28,904 bases of DNA, from positions 1-28,904 of the IMG/VR virus record IMGVR_UViG_3300010150_000102; one strand, written 5' to 3'. Shown here piece by piece: positions 6,356 to 15,301 of the stretch (position 1 is its first letter; each line of letters starts with the position of its first letter). A program made the position numbers and the translations under genes. The notes under the pieces were generated by a model. The model saw only the letters and a list, made by a program, of their open reading frames with translations. It had not been told where the DNA came from and made no database searches. This DNA comes from a virus.

Positions 6356-9300
6356 ATGGGTTGTTGTAGTTTTATTGAAGATGCAATTAAAGATGTTGGC
6401 TATAAAATCGACGATGAAATTATTCAACCGATCATAGACGTAACAGAAGATGCTATTGATTGGGCTGTTGATGAAATAGTTGATCCCGTTGTAGATATGG
6501 GACAAGATATACTTGAAGCGGCAGGTGAAGACCCATTAAAGACCATAGCCACTATAGCTGCCATAGCTACAGGTAATGTACACTTAATACCCCTTATTGA
6601 TGGTGCAGCGGTTTTAGCTGATGGTGGTGATCTTGAAGACGCCGCAAAAGCCGCGGCTGTATCTTATGTCGCTAGTGCAGCGGGTTCTGCTGTAGGTACT
6701 GCCGCATCTGCAACTGCTACAGAGGCGCTTGGGGCAAGTGTATCGGCAAGTACAGCATCTACTGTAAGTAATATTGTTAAAGCAGGTACGAAGTCTGCAA
6801 CAACTGCACTTGTATACGGACAAGACCCTTTGAAAGCTTTTGTTACAGGTGGTGCAAACGCTTTTGTTGCTGCGAGTTTAGGCAAAATCAGCACCACTAT
6901 GAAAGAAAAATTTGGTAGTACCTATGATGATCTAAATGATGGAGTCAAAGATTCTATATACGCTGGTGTTTCTGCTGAGATAAGCGGAGGTGCATTGACC
7001 CCTGAAGCAATGTCTAACGTAATAATGAAAAACGCTGCTATCGGCGGCACTATGTCAAAATTCTTACAAGAAAACGCTGGGTTTGATGCGGCTCAAGCAG
7101 CTATATTAACTAACGCAGTAACTTCCGCTGTTACAAAAACAATACTTGGTAACCCTGACGCTGCAGGCGAAGCGTTCTTTAATTCTATTTCCGCTGCAGG
7201 TGCAGAAGCGTTAAAAACAGTTATTGATAAACCCGTAAATACTGCGATAGATAAAGTTAGTGGTGCTTACAAGGCCACAGAAGAAAAAGCTTTAGCTTTA
7301 GATGAAAAAACAAAAGCATATAACAAAATAATAAACGACATATCTGTTACAGAAAATGCACATAACGATTTATTAGATGAGCTTAACGGCAAGATTACAA
7401 AACAAGATGAGCTAAAACAAAAATATTTAGACAAAAAAGCTATTCTTGATGACGCCAAAAACATAATGAGTTCGGATAACCCATACTCGGCAGAGTTTGT
7501 TGACAACTTAAAAAATTCAGTAAATGAAGCTGCTGACGCTTACAATACGTTTAAAGATAACTTAGCAACTGATTATGAAGTATCATACAAACCCGCATTA
7601 GACGCATACAACAAAACACATGCAGACTACATTGCACAACTACCTGACGCAAAAACTGAGTTTGATATTGCTACTTCTGAGTATGATACATCTCTAAAGT
7701 ATATGAATACTAAGTATGAAGACTTCAATGAGACGTTAAAACCTGCAACTGCTGCCATAAATAAATCTATAGCTCTTTCTTTGAGTAACGATTTTGATGA
7801 AGACGCATACAAAGCTTATCACGGATTAGATGCTGACACAGACGTGTACGGACATTTCCTAGAAAATAGTCAAAAACTACCTACAAATGCAAGCGGTTTT
7901 GCCACTATGCTAGATAAGTTTCACGACACGGTGTTAAAACAATCTTTAGCTAATAAAGGTATAAACGTAGAAAATCTAAATCCTGATCAACTGCAAGCCG
8001 CATTAGATTACGTTGTAAAAGAAATAAAAAATCCTGAGTCTATTACAGGCATAGATTTTGAATCCTTTAGTAATGAATTAAAGACAATAGCAAGTCTTAC
8101 TTCAGGTGAAGTGGTAAAAACGTATCCGAAAGGTGAAGGAGTATCGGCAGTAGATATTGCTAACGGAGACGCAAAGCTAGTTAACGTTAACAATGAATAC
8201 GTATGGCAAAAACCAGAGTTTGTTGATGGTAAGTTAGGTGGTATATACGACGCATTAACCGGAGAAACTAATTACTACAAAGAAATAATGTTTAACGGGT
8301 TAGCAAAAAGTGTACCTGAAGATGCTGTACTCACAAAAGATGCAGAAGGTAATGTTACAAAGATAGAATACCCAAATGGTAGTGGTCTAATATCAGAAGA
8401 AGTTTTACCCCCAGTGTCTTTACCAGATTTAATAAAGAAAAAAGTAGATGCAGGCGAAAATATACCTTCTGGGTTTATGAGTGCGGTTTTAGATTTAGGG
8501 TCAGCAGCAGGAAAACTTTTAGATGAATACGTAGGAACTCCTATATATGACGCGTCTAAAAAAGTTTACGATGCCTACGTATCTGAAGGTGCAAAAGACG
8601 TTATAGAAAACACCGCAAGTATAATAGGTGGAGCAACGGGCGAAACGCTAAAAGCTATATCTGGGTTGGCTGTACTCGCAGGATCAAACCCCAATAACAG
8701 TCTGGGTAAATTTGCAGATAACTTGATTAGTGCTAGCGGTGACTTACGATCTGAAGAGTATGCAAATGCTCTTGGAGAAATAGATGATGCAATGGCAGAC
8801 TACGATAAACAGTGGCGGGAAGATAATCCGGGGCAAGAACCCTCTACTGCTAAGAAAGTGCTATTAAAGGCACAAGCTATATATGGTGCTGCATGGGATA
8901 ACCCTGTAGAATTTTTGTCTGAGTACGTTGTTAAAGAAATAATACAAGAAGTACCTCTTCTACTTGCATCTGGCGGTGTAGGCAATCTAGCTAAAAAAGG
9001 TTTGCTAGAAGCTGGAGAAGCATATGCTACAAAAATAGCTACTAAGGCAAAACTTGGGACAGCTCTTACTTTAGATGCAACCGAAGCTTTTGGGGGTACA
9101 GCGGCAGGGGCGTTCGACGAAGCATATGCTACAGCAATAAAGACTGGGATGTCCGAACAAGAAGCAACGGATTATGCTATTGATATTGCGCAAGCGGCGG
9201 GTACTACTGCAGTTATAACCCTAGCTGCAACTGCTGGCATTGGTGGACAAGCTCTTGCAAAATCTGTTCTTGGGGACAAAGTTGATGATGTTTCAACAGG

Positions 9301-11704
9301 TGCGTTTAACGCGTTGTTTAAGAAAATAAAAGAAGGTGGTACAGTAACTGTAAAAGAAGGTGTCACTGAAAGTATTGAAGAAGGTTTACCACAACTTATA
9401 ACCGGTATGTCTTTGGCTATGATTGACCCGACATACGATGTAGCGGGTAATGTTACTGGGTCAGCAATACTTGGTAAACTGACGGGTGCGGGAACTTCAG
9501 GAGGTATCTACACTGGTAACGCAGTAGCTGATACATTGATGTCAGTTAACTCAAGCGTTATAAATGCAATGGGGAATGCAGGTAATTCCACTGCTGCTGT
9601 AGCAGCTTTAGGGGAACTAGGTATTACAGACAATGTAATACTAAACAACATACTAAACACTTCATATGATACACAATATGTAAGCACTGCAGAAGCTGCA
9701 AAAGCGTTTGAGAATCAAAACCCTGATTATATACCTACAGAAGCAGAAATAGAATCTTTTGTATCTAACAGACCTGACTCTGAAGTCGCTACGTTAGTGG
9801 CAAGTTATATAGACAAACGTTATTTAGACGTAGACGAAGTAAAAGCCGCAGCAGAAGCATCGGGCATAACTCTTACAGACGAGCAGGCTGAAAAATTTGT
9901 AGGGCAAAACCCTGATGAAACTGAAGCTTTAAACGCTGCTATAGCAGAAATAGAAGATAAATCTCTGTTTTATACTGATGCAGACGGCAACAACGTGTTT
10001 GCTGGGTATTATCCTGATATGGGGGATAGTGACCCAATTTTTGACAATAATCGCCCTCCCTTTGGCGATAAACCATCTTCTGGAGAAGTCCCTGATGGGA
10101 TTACACCCCCACCAGCGGGAAGTATAACTTCACCGGTTATGGTTGATTATGTAAACGAAATTACAGGTGAAACTTACAGCGCTCCTAACAGTGGGTATAC
10201 CCCTGTAGAAGGTAGTGGTTGGGTAGTAAAACCTCCTGCTAGCGGGACTCTTCCAGTTGAAGACCCAAAAGAGGGTGAAAGTGATTTTACTCCTTTTCCT
10301 GATATACCTGACGATGATTTTGGTGAACTTATTCCATCCGAACCTGTAGGTGACGACGCTATTTTTCCAATGCCGATTGGCCCTACTCCTGATGACTCGG
10401 TTGATGAACTTATTCCATCCGAACCTGTAGATGATCCACTCACTGCGGATGATGTGAAGGATATTATAGACACAGCTATAGGCAATTTACCAGAATCAGC
10501 TAGTCCTGAAGATGTATCCTCTGCAATAGAAGATGCTTTAGCGGGCATGAATAACCTTAGTGATGCGGATGTATCCTCTGCAATAGAAGATGCCTTAGCA
10601 GATATGAACAACCTTAGTTCTGAAGATGTTCAAGATATAGTTGATGAAGCTACAGGAGTAAATGCAGAGGCTATATCCGACTTAGAAACAAGCTTAACTG
10701 AACTTATCGAAGAGAATAACGGTGATGTTTCTGCTGCGTTGGACGAACTTGCAACTGCTATGGGAGTGGGTGAAGCTAGCATACTTGAGGAGCTTGGTAC
10801 TACAGAAGCTAACCTCACAGACAAATTTGAAACTGGGATTAGTGGTGTAGAGGAAAGCGTTAGTAACTTAGAAACAAACCTAACCGCACTTATCGAAGAG
10901 AATAACGGCGATGTTAACGCTGCATTAGACGAACTTGCTGATGATTTAGGGACTACTGAAGCTAACATTCTTGAGGAACTTGGCACTACAGAAGCTAACC
11001 TTACAGAGAAGTTTGAAACTGGGATTAGTGGGTTAGAAGGAAGTATAGGTACTCTTTCTAGTGATCTAGCCGCATTAGGCTTGGATGTAGATACTATAGC
11101 CGACCTTATTGGTAAACCTGCGCGGAAGGTTACTGAGACAGATATAGACTTTGTTATAGACTTAATTGCGCAAGAAAACGTTAGCGAAGAGTTAATTACG
11201 CAGTATGATGTTACAGGTGATGGTATCGTTGACATAAACGACCAGAACATGTTATCAGATAAGCTACAGGGTAACGATGTTACCTTTGCGGATACTTCTA
11301 TGTTTAACCCTGCCACTGGCTTGTATGCAGAGATGGATACAAAGAATGACGCAGTTACTGATATGATAACGGACATGAACACACAGATTAACACGCAGAC
11401 AAACCAACAAAATTTTGCAGAGTTCCAAAAACTACTAGCTGAATCAGATGATATTGGTGGGCAACGTGTAGATGTTAAGTCTGGAGACAAAGTAAAATTA
11501 GACTATTTATATGACATTGGTGGAGAAAGTATCTTTGCTACACCGCAACAAGAAAGTATGTTTGGCTCTCCATTTGGACAACGCGATGTTATGCAACCTG
11601 CAAATCAAACGTTAAGGCCATTTTCTCGTGCTAGTGGGTTCGCACAGGGTGGACAGGTAGAGGATGAAAATGATATGCTACTAAGAATACTTGGAGAAAC
11701 ATAA
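6356..11704 (+). CDS. Giant internal/ejection-type virion protein (1782 residues)
   Basis: Starts at ATG 6356 with GAGGTG upstream. Order of parts: a two-Cys start (MGCCS) and acidic amphipathic helices (1-55). Hydrophobic Ala/Gly-rich segments at about 60-150. A long charged coiled-coil region at about 305-475. A second membrane-like, Gly-rich block at about 850-1010, ending in an acidic TESIEEGLPQ motif. Two degenerate helical repeats at about 1125-1185. A Pro-rich linker at about 1225-1370. Then tandem coiled-coil repeats (1386-1562), a dockerin/EF-hand-like loop at 1618-1629 (DVTGDGIVDIND), and a tail with FAQGGQ. The set is typical of proteins stored in or ejected from podovirus capsids (compare T7 gp15/gp16), or of a tape-measure-like protein. 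No lytic transglycosylase motif is seen. The gene is real beyond doubt; its role is inferred from size, membrane segments and neighbours. Confidence 0.75.
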   Translation: MGCCSFIEDAIKDVGYKIDDEIIQPIIDVTEDAIDWAVDEIVDPVVDMGQDILEAAGEDPLKTIATIAAIATGNVHLIPLIDGAAVLADGGDLEDAAKAAAVSYVASAAGSAVGTAASATATEALGASVSASTASTVSNIVKAGTKSATTALVYGQDPLKAFVTGGANAFVAASLGKISTTMKEKFGSTYDDLNDGVKDSIYAGVSAEISGGALTPEAMSNVIMKNAAIGGTMSKFLQENAGFDAAQAAILTNAVTSAVTKTILGNPDAAGEAFFNSISAAGAEALKTVIDKPVNTAIDKVSGAYKATEEKALALDEKTKAYNKIINDISVTENAHNDLLDELNGKITKQDELKQKYLDKKAILDDAKNIMSSDNPYSAEFVDNLKNSVNEAADAYNTFKDNLATDYEVSYKPALDAYNKTHADYIAQLPDAKTEFDIATSEYDTSLKYMNTKYEDFNETLKPATAAINKSIALSLSNDFDEDAYKAYHGLDADTDVYGHFLENSQKLPTNASGFATMLDKFHDTVLKQSLANKGINVENLNPDQLQAALDYVVKEIKNPESITGIDFESFSNELKTIASLTSGEVVKTYPKGEGVSAVDIANGDAKLVNVNNEYVWQKPEFVDGKLGGIYDALTGETNYYKEIMFNGLAKSVPEDAVLTKDAEGNVTKIEYPNGSGLISEEVLPPVSLPDLIKKKVDAGENIPSGFMSAVLDLGSAAGKLLDEYVGTPIYDASKKVYDAYVSEGAKDVIENTASIIGGATGETLKAISGLAVLAGSNPNNSLGKFADNLISASGDLRSEEYANALGEIDDAMADYDKQWREDNPGQEPSTAKKVLLKAQAIYGAAWDNPVEFLSEYVVKEIIQEVPLLLASGGVGNLAKKGLLEAGEAYATKIATKAKLGTALTLDATEAFGGTAAGAFDEAYATAIKTGMSEQEATDYAIDIAQAAGTTAVITLAATAGIGGQALAKSVLGDKVDDVSTGAFNALFKKIKEGGTVTVKEGVTESIEEGLPQLITGMSLAMIDPTYDVAGNVTGSAILGKLTGAGTSGGIYTGNAVADTLMSVNSSVINAMGNAGNSTAAVAALGELGITDNVILNNILNTSYDTQYVSTAEAAKAFENQNPDYIPTEAEIESFVSNRPDSEVATLVASYIDKRYLDVDEVKAAAEASGITLTDEQAEKFVGQNPDETEALNAAIAEIEDKSLFYTDADGNNVFAGYYPDMGDSDPIFDNNRPPFGDKPSSGEVPDGITPPPAGSITSPVMVDYVNEITGETYSAPNSGYTPVEGSGWVVKPPASGTLPVEDPKEGESDFTPFPDIPDDDFGELIPSEPVGDDAIFPMPIGPTPDDSVDELIPSEPVDDPLTADDVKDIIDTAIGNLPESASPEDVSSAIEDALAGMNNLSDADVSSAIEDALADMNNLSSEDVQDIVDEATGVNAEAISDLETSLTELIEENNGDVSAALDELATAMGVGEASILEELGTTEANLTDKFETGISGVEESVSNLETNLTALIEENNGDVNAALDELADDLGTTEANILEELGTTEANLTEKFETGISGLEGSIGTLSSDLAALGLDVDTIADLIGKPARKVTETDIDFVIDLIAQENVSEELITQYDVTGDGIVDINDQNMLSDKLQGNDVTFADTSMFNPATGLYAEMDTKNDAVTDMITDMNTQINTQTNQQNFAEFQKLLAESDDIGGQRVDVKSGDKVKLDYLYDIGGESIFATPQQESMFGSPFGQRDVMQPANQTLRPFSRASGFAQGGQVEDENDMLLRILGET
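10511..10617 (+). repeat. Two-copy 57-base tandem repeat inside the 1782-residue protein
   Basis: Copies at 10511-10560 and 10568-10617 share a 26-base identical core and encode DVSSAIEDALAGMNNLS and DVSSAIEDALADMNNLS. The period of 57 bases equals 19 codons, so the frame is kept. A third, diverged copy (EDVQDIVDEATG) follows. The repeat builds amphipathic helix units ahead of the larger 186-base repeat. Confidence 0.85.
10681..11040 (+). repeat. 186-base in-frame tandem repeat encoding 62-residue coiled-coil units
   Basis: Copy 1 begins at 10681 and copy 2 at 10867; the blocks encoding LIEENNGDV, ALDEL, ILEELGTTEANLT and KFETGISG recur 186 bases apart. The second copy is nearly complete and ends near 11040. 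Inside each copy a shorter unit recurs (GTTEAN followed by I/L-rich helix). Substitutions between copies are mostly synonymous or conservative, so the repeat looks old and functional rather than a recent copying error. Confidence 0.9.
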
Positions 11705-12447
11705 TGAGCTTTTGGGATGATTTATTAGGCTTTGCTAAAAGTGATGCAGGAGAAGCTGCTCTTGTAGGTGGCGGTTCGTTACTACTAAACAGTGGTTTAT
11801 TTGGTGATTTTACAAGTGGGGAAATTCCTCAAACTGGATACCAAGGTGGTATACCTGAGTACACTGCGCAAAGGCAAACAGTATCTAGCACATATGATCC
11901 TAACAGACGCCCCGGAAGTGGTGGACAACGGTATTTTACACAAACACAATATAAACCCAAGGCGGATACCCCGCCAGCAGAGCCTATGTCTGCAGAGGGT
12001 TTAGCGGCACTTAATGCGTCTAATCCTGCACGACAAGAGCGTAGAAGACCCGGTGGGGCAAGAGTACCCGCGGGAATTGCCACACAAGCAAACATGCAAG
12101 CTAAACCTCCTACATCAGAAGGGATACCTTCCGTTCCTACTTATGAAAACGAAGTAGTACAAATGGCTACCGGTGGTATTGCAGAACTAAAAAAGGGTAA
12201 ATACTTAGATGGTGCTAGCGATGGTATGGCGGATGAAGTACCTGCAAGTATAGATGGACAGCAAGAAGCACGATTGAGTGATGGTGAGTTTGTTATTCCT
12301 GCTGACGTTGTAAGTCATCTTGGCAATGGTAACTCTGATGCAGGTGCTAAAGTATTAAAAGACATGATGGATAGAGTACGTAAAGCACGTACAGGTAACG
12401 AAAAACAGGGTAAAGAGATAGACCCCAAAAAATTTATACCCGCGTAG
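11704..12447 (+). CDS. Putative virion/ejection protein with SDGEFVIPADV motif
   Basis: A 247-residue protein with the start overlapping the previous stop (TAATG) and a GGAGA upstream. The N-terminus has a small hydrophobic stretch (about 17-35, AALVGGGSLLLNSGLFG). A Pro/Gly/Arg-rich, probably disordered middle with DPNRRPGSGGQRYF comes next, then QMATGGIAEL (about 153-162). The C-terminal domain contains ASDGMADEVPASIDG, LSDGEFVIPADVVSHLGNG and a helix DAGAKVLKDMMDRVRKART. The SDGEFVIPAD block is common to phage proteins near tape-measure or internal proteins, as I recall it; its role is unknown. Co-transcribed with the four other ejection-type genes. Confidence 0.7.
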   Translation: MSFWDDLLGFAKSDAGEAALVGGGSLLLNSGLFGDFTSGEIPQTGYQGGIPEYTAQRQTVSSTYDPNRRPGSGGQRYFTQTQYKPKADTPPAEPMSAEGLAALNASNPARQERRRPGGARVPAGIATQANMQAKPPTSEGIPSVPTYENEVVQMATGGIAELKKGKYLDGASDGMADEVPASIDGQQEARLSDGEFVIPADVVSHLGNGNSDAGAKVLKDMMDRVRKARTGNEKQGKEIDPKKFIPA

Positions 12448-12457
12448 GAGGTAGAAC

Positions 12458-13315
12458 ATGGCTGAAGGCGACGTAACCGCACCCGTAGACCCAATGGCGG
12501 GAAAAGCAACAGGTACAGAATCATCTTTATCTAGTTGGGCAGGCCCATATGTAACTGAGATGCTTGGAAAAGGTGCAGCTCTTGCAGACGAAGGCTACAA
12601 CGCATACATGGGACCGCTCACTGCAGGTACTTCCGAACTGCAAGATAAGGCTTTTGCAGGGTTGGGTAGTTTAACATTACCTACAGATACAATGGGTGTA
12701 GGGGGCTATGAACAACAACAGTTTACAGGGGATGTAGCACAACAGTATATGAACCCATATCTGCAAGCATCGTTAGACCCACAGCTAGAAGAGGCTAGAC
12801 GCCAAGCAGGTATTACAGCCGCGCAAAATGCTAATAAGTTTGCAGGTGCGTACGGAGGATCAGCACAAGCCTTGTTTAATGCAGAGGCTAACCGTAATCT
12901 AGGGCAAAACCTTTCAGCTATTACAGGACAAGGCTACGCAGATGCGTACGATAGAGGGTTACAACAGTTTAACACTGCACAAGATCGTGCAATGACAGCG
13001 CAAGACAAAGTAAATTTGTATGGTACAGAAGGTTTGGCTGCACTAGCTAATATGGGTGCAACGCAAAGAGGTATTGAATCTGAAGGTATTACAGCAGATC
13101 GTTTACAGTTTGAAGAAGAACGTGACTTCCCGTACAAACAAGTGCAGTATATGCAATCTTTACTACAAGGCTTACCTATCGAAGCACAGTCTTACTCTTA
13201 CGCACAGCCAAGCAAATTATCAAACATCTTAGGTACTTCCGGCGGTATGATGGAGTTATACGATACTCTATTTGGTGGAAGCAAATCCCCTACTAGCGGT
13301 GGAGGAGGAAAATAA
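12458..13315 (+). CDS. Putative internal virion protein (YMNPY-type helical protein)
   Basis: A 285-residue protein with a perfect AGGAGG RBS, probably one of the best-translated genes of the block. After a short acidic start it is mainly helical and Gln/Ala-rich. YMNPYLQASLDPQ (about 97-109) is followed by a helix, then KFAGAYGGSAQALFNAEANRNLG, and a long Gln-rich helix (QQFNTAQDRAMTAQDK). The C-terminus is Gly-rich (TSGGGGK). The combination YMNPY, then a helix, then AxGGSRxxLxxAExxRxLxxQ is widespread in marine phage structural gene clusters, as far as I remember, and fits a capsid-internal or ejected protein. No enzyme motif seen. Confidence 0.7.
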   Translation: MAEGDVTAPVDPMAGKATGTESSLSSWAGPYVTEMLGKGAALADEGYNAYMGPLTAGTSELQDKAFAGLGSLTLPTDTMGVGGYEQQQFTGDVAQQYMNPYLQASLDPQLEEARRQAGITAAQNANKFAGAYGGSAQALFNAEANRNLGQNLSAITGQGYADAYDRGLQQFNTAQDRAMTAQDKVNLYGTEGLAALANMGATQRGIESEGITADRLQFEEERDFPYKQVQYMQSLLQGLPIEAQSYSYAQPSKLSNILGTSGGMMELYDTLFGGSKSPTSGGGGK

Positions 13316-15297
13316 TGGCTTTAGGTGACGGCGGTTTAGACGCACAAGTAGAACAACGCATGGATGCCTACCGAGGCAACCCACAAAAACTTCAACAACG
13401 TTACGGGCAGAACAAAGAGCTGCTTGATTTACTAGCGTTACAAAAACTTACGTCTGAAAAGAAACAAGTCGCTGCAGATATGCAACTTAAAGCACAACAA
13501 AACCCTAACACTATAGCACAACAACGTGAAGCAGAAGCACTTGAACTCACAAAAAGCGCTATGGGTGGTTCTCTTAGTGAGTTAGCAGGACGTACAAAAG
13601 GTACGCTCGACCAAAAAGCAGCTATGCAAAAGAAGAACATGAGCCGTATGGCACAGGGGGCAAGTAAACCGCAGATGGGTGGCGGTGCAGGGTTAGCAGG
13701 GTTGATGGGTAAACCACGTCCTAACGTACCACCACAAGCTCAAGGTTTAGCAGGGGCGCGTATGGCTCAAGCCGCAAACAGTGGTGGCCCCGTTCGTATG
13801 GCTGGTGGAGGCATAGTTGCTTTTGCCGGAGGTGAAGGTGTTAGTGGACAAAAAGGATTGTTCTCAAAGGGTAGAAAACTTACGCTTGACGAGAAAGCTG
13901 CATTCCAAAGAGCATTTGGTGGTACTGCAGATAGGCTTATAAACCAAGTTGAAAAAGGTTCTGTAAGTAGTCTTTCTGTAGGTAAAGATACACAACAAAA
14001 AATAGCAGATATTTTAGGAGAATCACTTGCTCCGGAAGCAGAAAAGGGTGTTGATCCTTTACGGCTAGCTAATCCCGGAGGACTTCAAAACACAGGTGTT
14101 CCTCTATCTGATGCTATGTTACCTCCTAGTAACGCTACTACACAGAGGCCAGATGACGGTTCTCTCGATGCTCCAGCAGGAATACAAACGTTAGTTCCCC
14201 CTGTTAAAGAACCTATGGGTGGAGAAACGTTAGGCCAAGATAGTGTTCAAGCTAATCAGACTCCTCCTGCCAAAGAAGAACCCGTAGCTGGGGAAGGTAC
14301 GCCGACAACAGGTAGTGGCATAGATATGAACACTCTTATGGGTAACATGGGCTTCACTGCCGAAGACCCAAATGCTGCTATGCAACGTGGCTTTGCAGAA
14401 TCAGATGCGTATACAGGACGTGCGGAAAAAGCCGCTAAGTATGACGACATGGTATCAGAGATGGCTGCGTTCGATGTAGAAAACTACGACCCAGACAGAG
14501 AACGTAGAGATAGATTAAAGTCATTCTTGATGGGTGCTGCAGGTACAACAAACATAGGGACTACTTTTGCATCCGCAGGAGCTGCATCTATGAACTTAGC
14601 TAATTCACAGCGTAGAGATCGAAGAAGTCGCCTGATGGATAAGTTCAACATGGAGAAAGATAAGATGACAACCGATACAGGGTTGGCACAATCTGGACTT
14701 ACTTTAGGTCGTGAACTATATTCTCAAGCGCAACAAAACCAACGTACCGCGCTACAGGCAGGTGTGCAACTAAGGGGTCAAGACCTTACCAACGCACAAA
14801 AAAATGCAGATCGTATATTGCGTAAGATAGAAGGCGACAATACTCAAGCATACCGTTCCGCTACATTGGCTATAGAACAAAACAAATTAGATTTGGCAGC
14901 ACTAAAAGACAAAAATGCTACAGAAGCCGCAAGAGTTACCGCTGCAAACAACACTATATTCCGTACATTGCAGGTTAGAGAACAGATCGCCAAAGAAGCT
15001 AATGCGTTAGCCGGTGTAGAGGTGGCAAAAACAGAACTTGAAAACGCAGAACTAATGGGGTTAGAGCCTGAACAGGTAGCAGCCTTACAAGAAAAATTTG
15101 ATAAAGCTGCAGCGATGGCTCTCTCCATGACTGAAGATATGATGAACAAGTTTGGTAGGGGTGTTGGCGAAGATGGCAAACCCACAGGTACTAGCTTGTT
15201 AGACGCAGAACAGTTTGCAATTCAAGTATTGAGTCAATACGGTATAGAACCAACGATAGAAAAAGATTCGGTAACCAGCACATCGTACAGCGAGTAG
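13315..15297 (+). CDS. Putative internal virion protein with MAGGGI motif and C-terminal coiled coil (660 residues)
   Basis: Start overlaps the previous stop (TAATG) behind GGAGGAGG. Residues 1-110 are charged helix (Gln/Lys-rich). Residues 118-180 are Gly/Ala/Met-rich, with VRMAGGGIVAFAGG at about 160-173. Residues 200-360 are low-complexity, Pro/Gly/Asp-rich and probably disordered. Residues 375-430 contain a compact stretch with FLMGAAGTTNIGTTFASAG, which may insert in membranes. Residues 440-620 are a long helical, coiled-coil-like region (LAQSGLTLGRELYSQAQQNQ and onward). It has no enzyme signature. Position, size and composition fit an internal/ejection protein of a podovirus-like particle. 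Confidence 0.7.
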   Translation: MALGDGGLDAQVEQRMDAYRGNPQKLQQRYGQNKELLDLLALQKLTSEKKQVAADMQLKAQQNPNTIAQQREAEALELTKSAMGGSLSELAGRTKGTLDQKAAMQKKNMSRMAQGASKPQMGGGAGLAGLMGKPRPNVPPQAQGLAGARMAQAANSGGPVRMAGGGIVAFAGGEGVSGQKGLFSKGRKLTLDEKAAFQRAFGGTADRLINQVEKGSVSSLSVGKDTQQKIADILGESLAPEAEKGVDPLRLANPGGLQNTGVPLSDAMLPPSNATTQRPDDGSLDAPAGIQTLVPPVKEPMGGETLGQDSVQANQTPPAKEEPVAGEGTPTTGSGIDMNTLMGNMGFTAEDPNAAMQRGFAESDAYTGRAEKAAKYDDMVSEMAAFDVENYDPDRERRDRLKSFLMGAAGTTNIGTTFASAGAASMNLANSQRRDRRSRLMDKFNMEKDKMTTDTGLAQSGLTLGRELYSQAQQNQRTALQAGVQLRGQDLTNAQKNADRILRKIEGDNTQAYRSATLAIEQNKLDLAALKDKNATEAARVTAANNTIFRTLQVREQIAKEANALAGVEVAKTELENAELMGLEPEQVAALQEKFDKAAAMALSMTEDMMNKFGRGVGEDGKPTGTSLLDAEQFAIQVLSQYGIEPTIEKDSVTSTSYSE

Positions 15298-15301
15298 ATT
15301 T

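Noticed and set aside
10511-11040. CRISPR-like or regulatory iteron array
   Set aside because: The repeats are in frame with whole-codon periods and encode helical protein units; there are no spacers.
10630-11490. A 286-codon antisense ORF opposite the repeat region of the 1782-residue protein
   Set aside because: It lies fully inside a well-supported gene, is Ser/Pro-rich low-complexity as expected for the complement of the repeats, and has no convincing RBS or neighbour.
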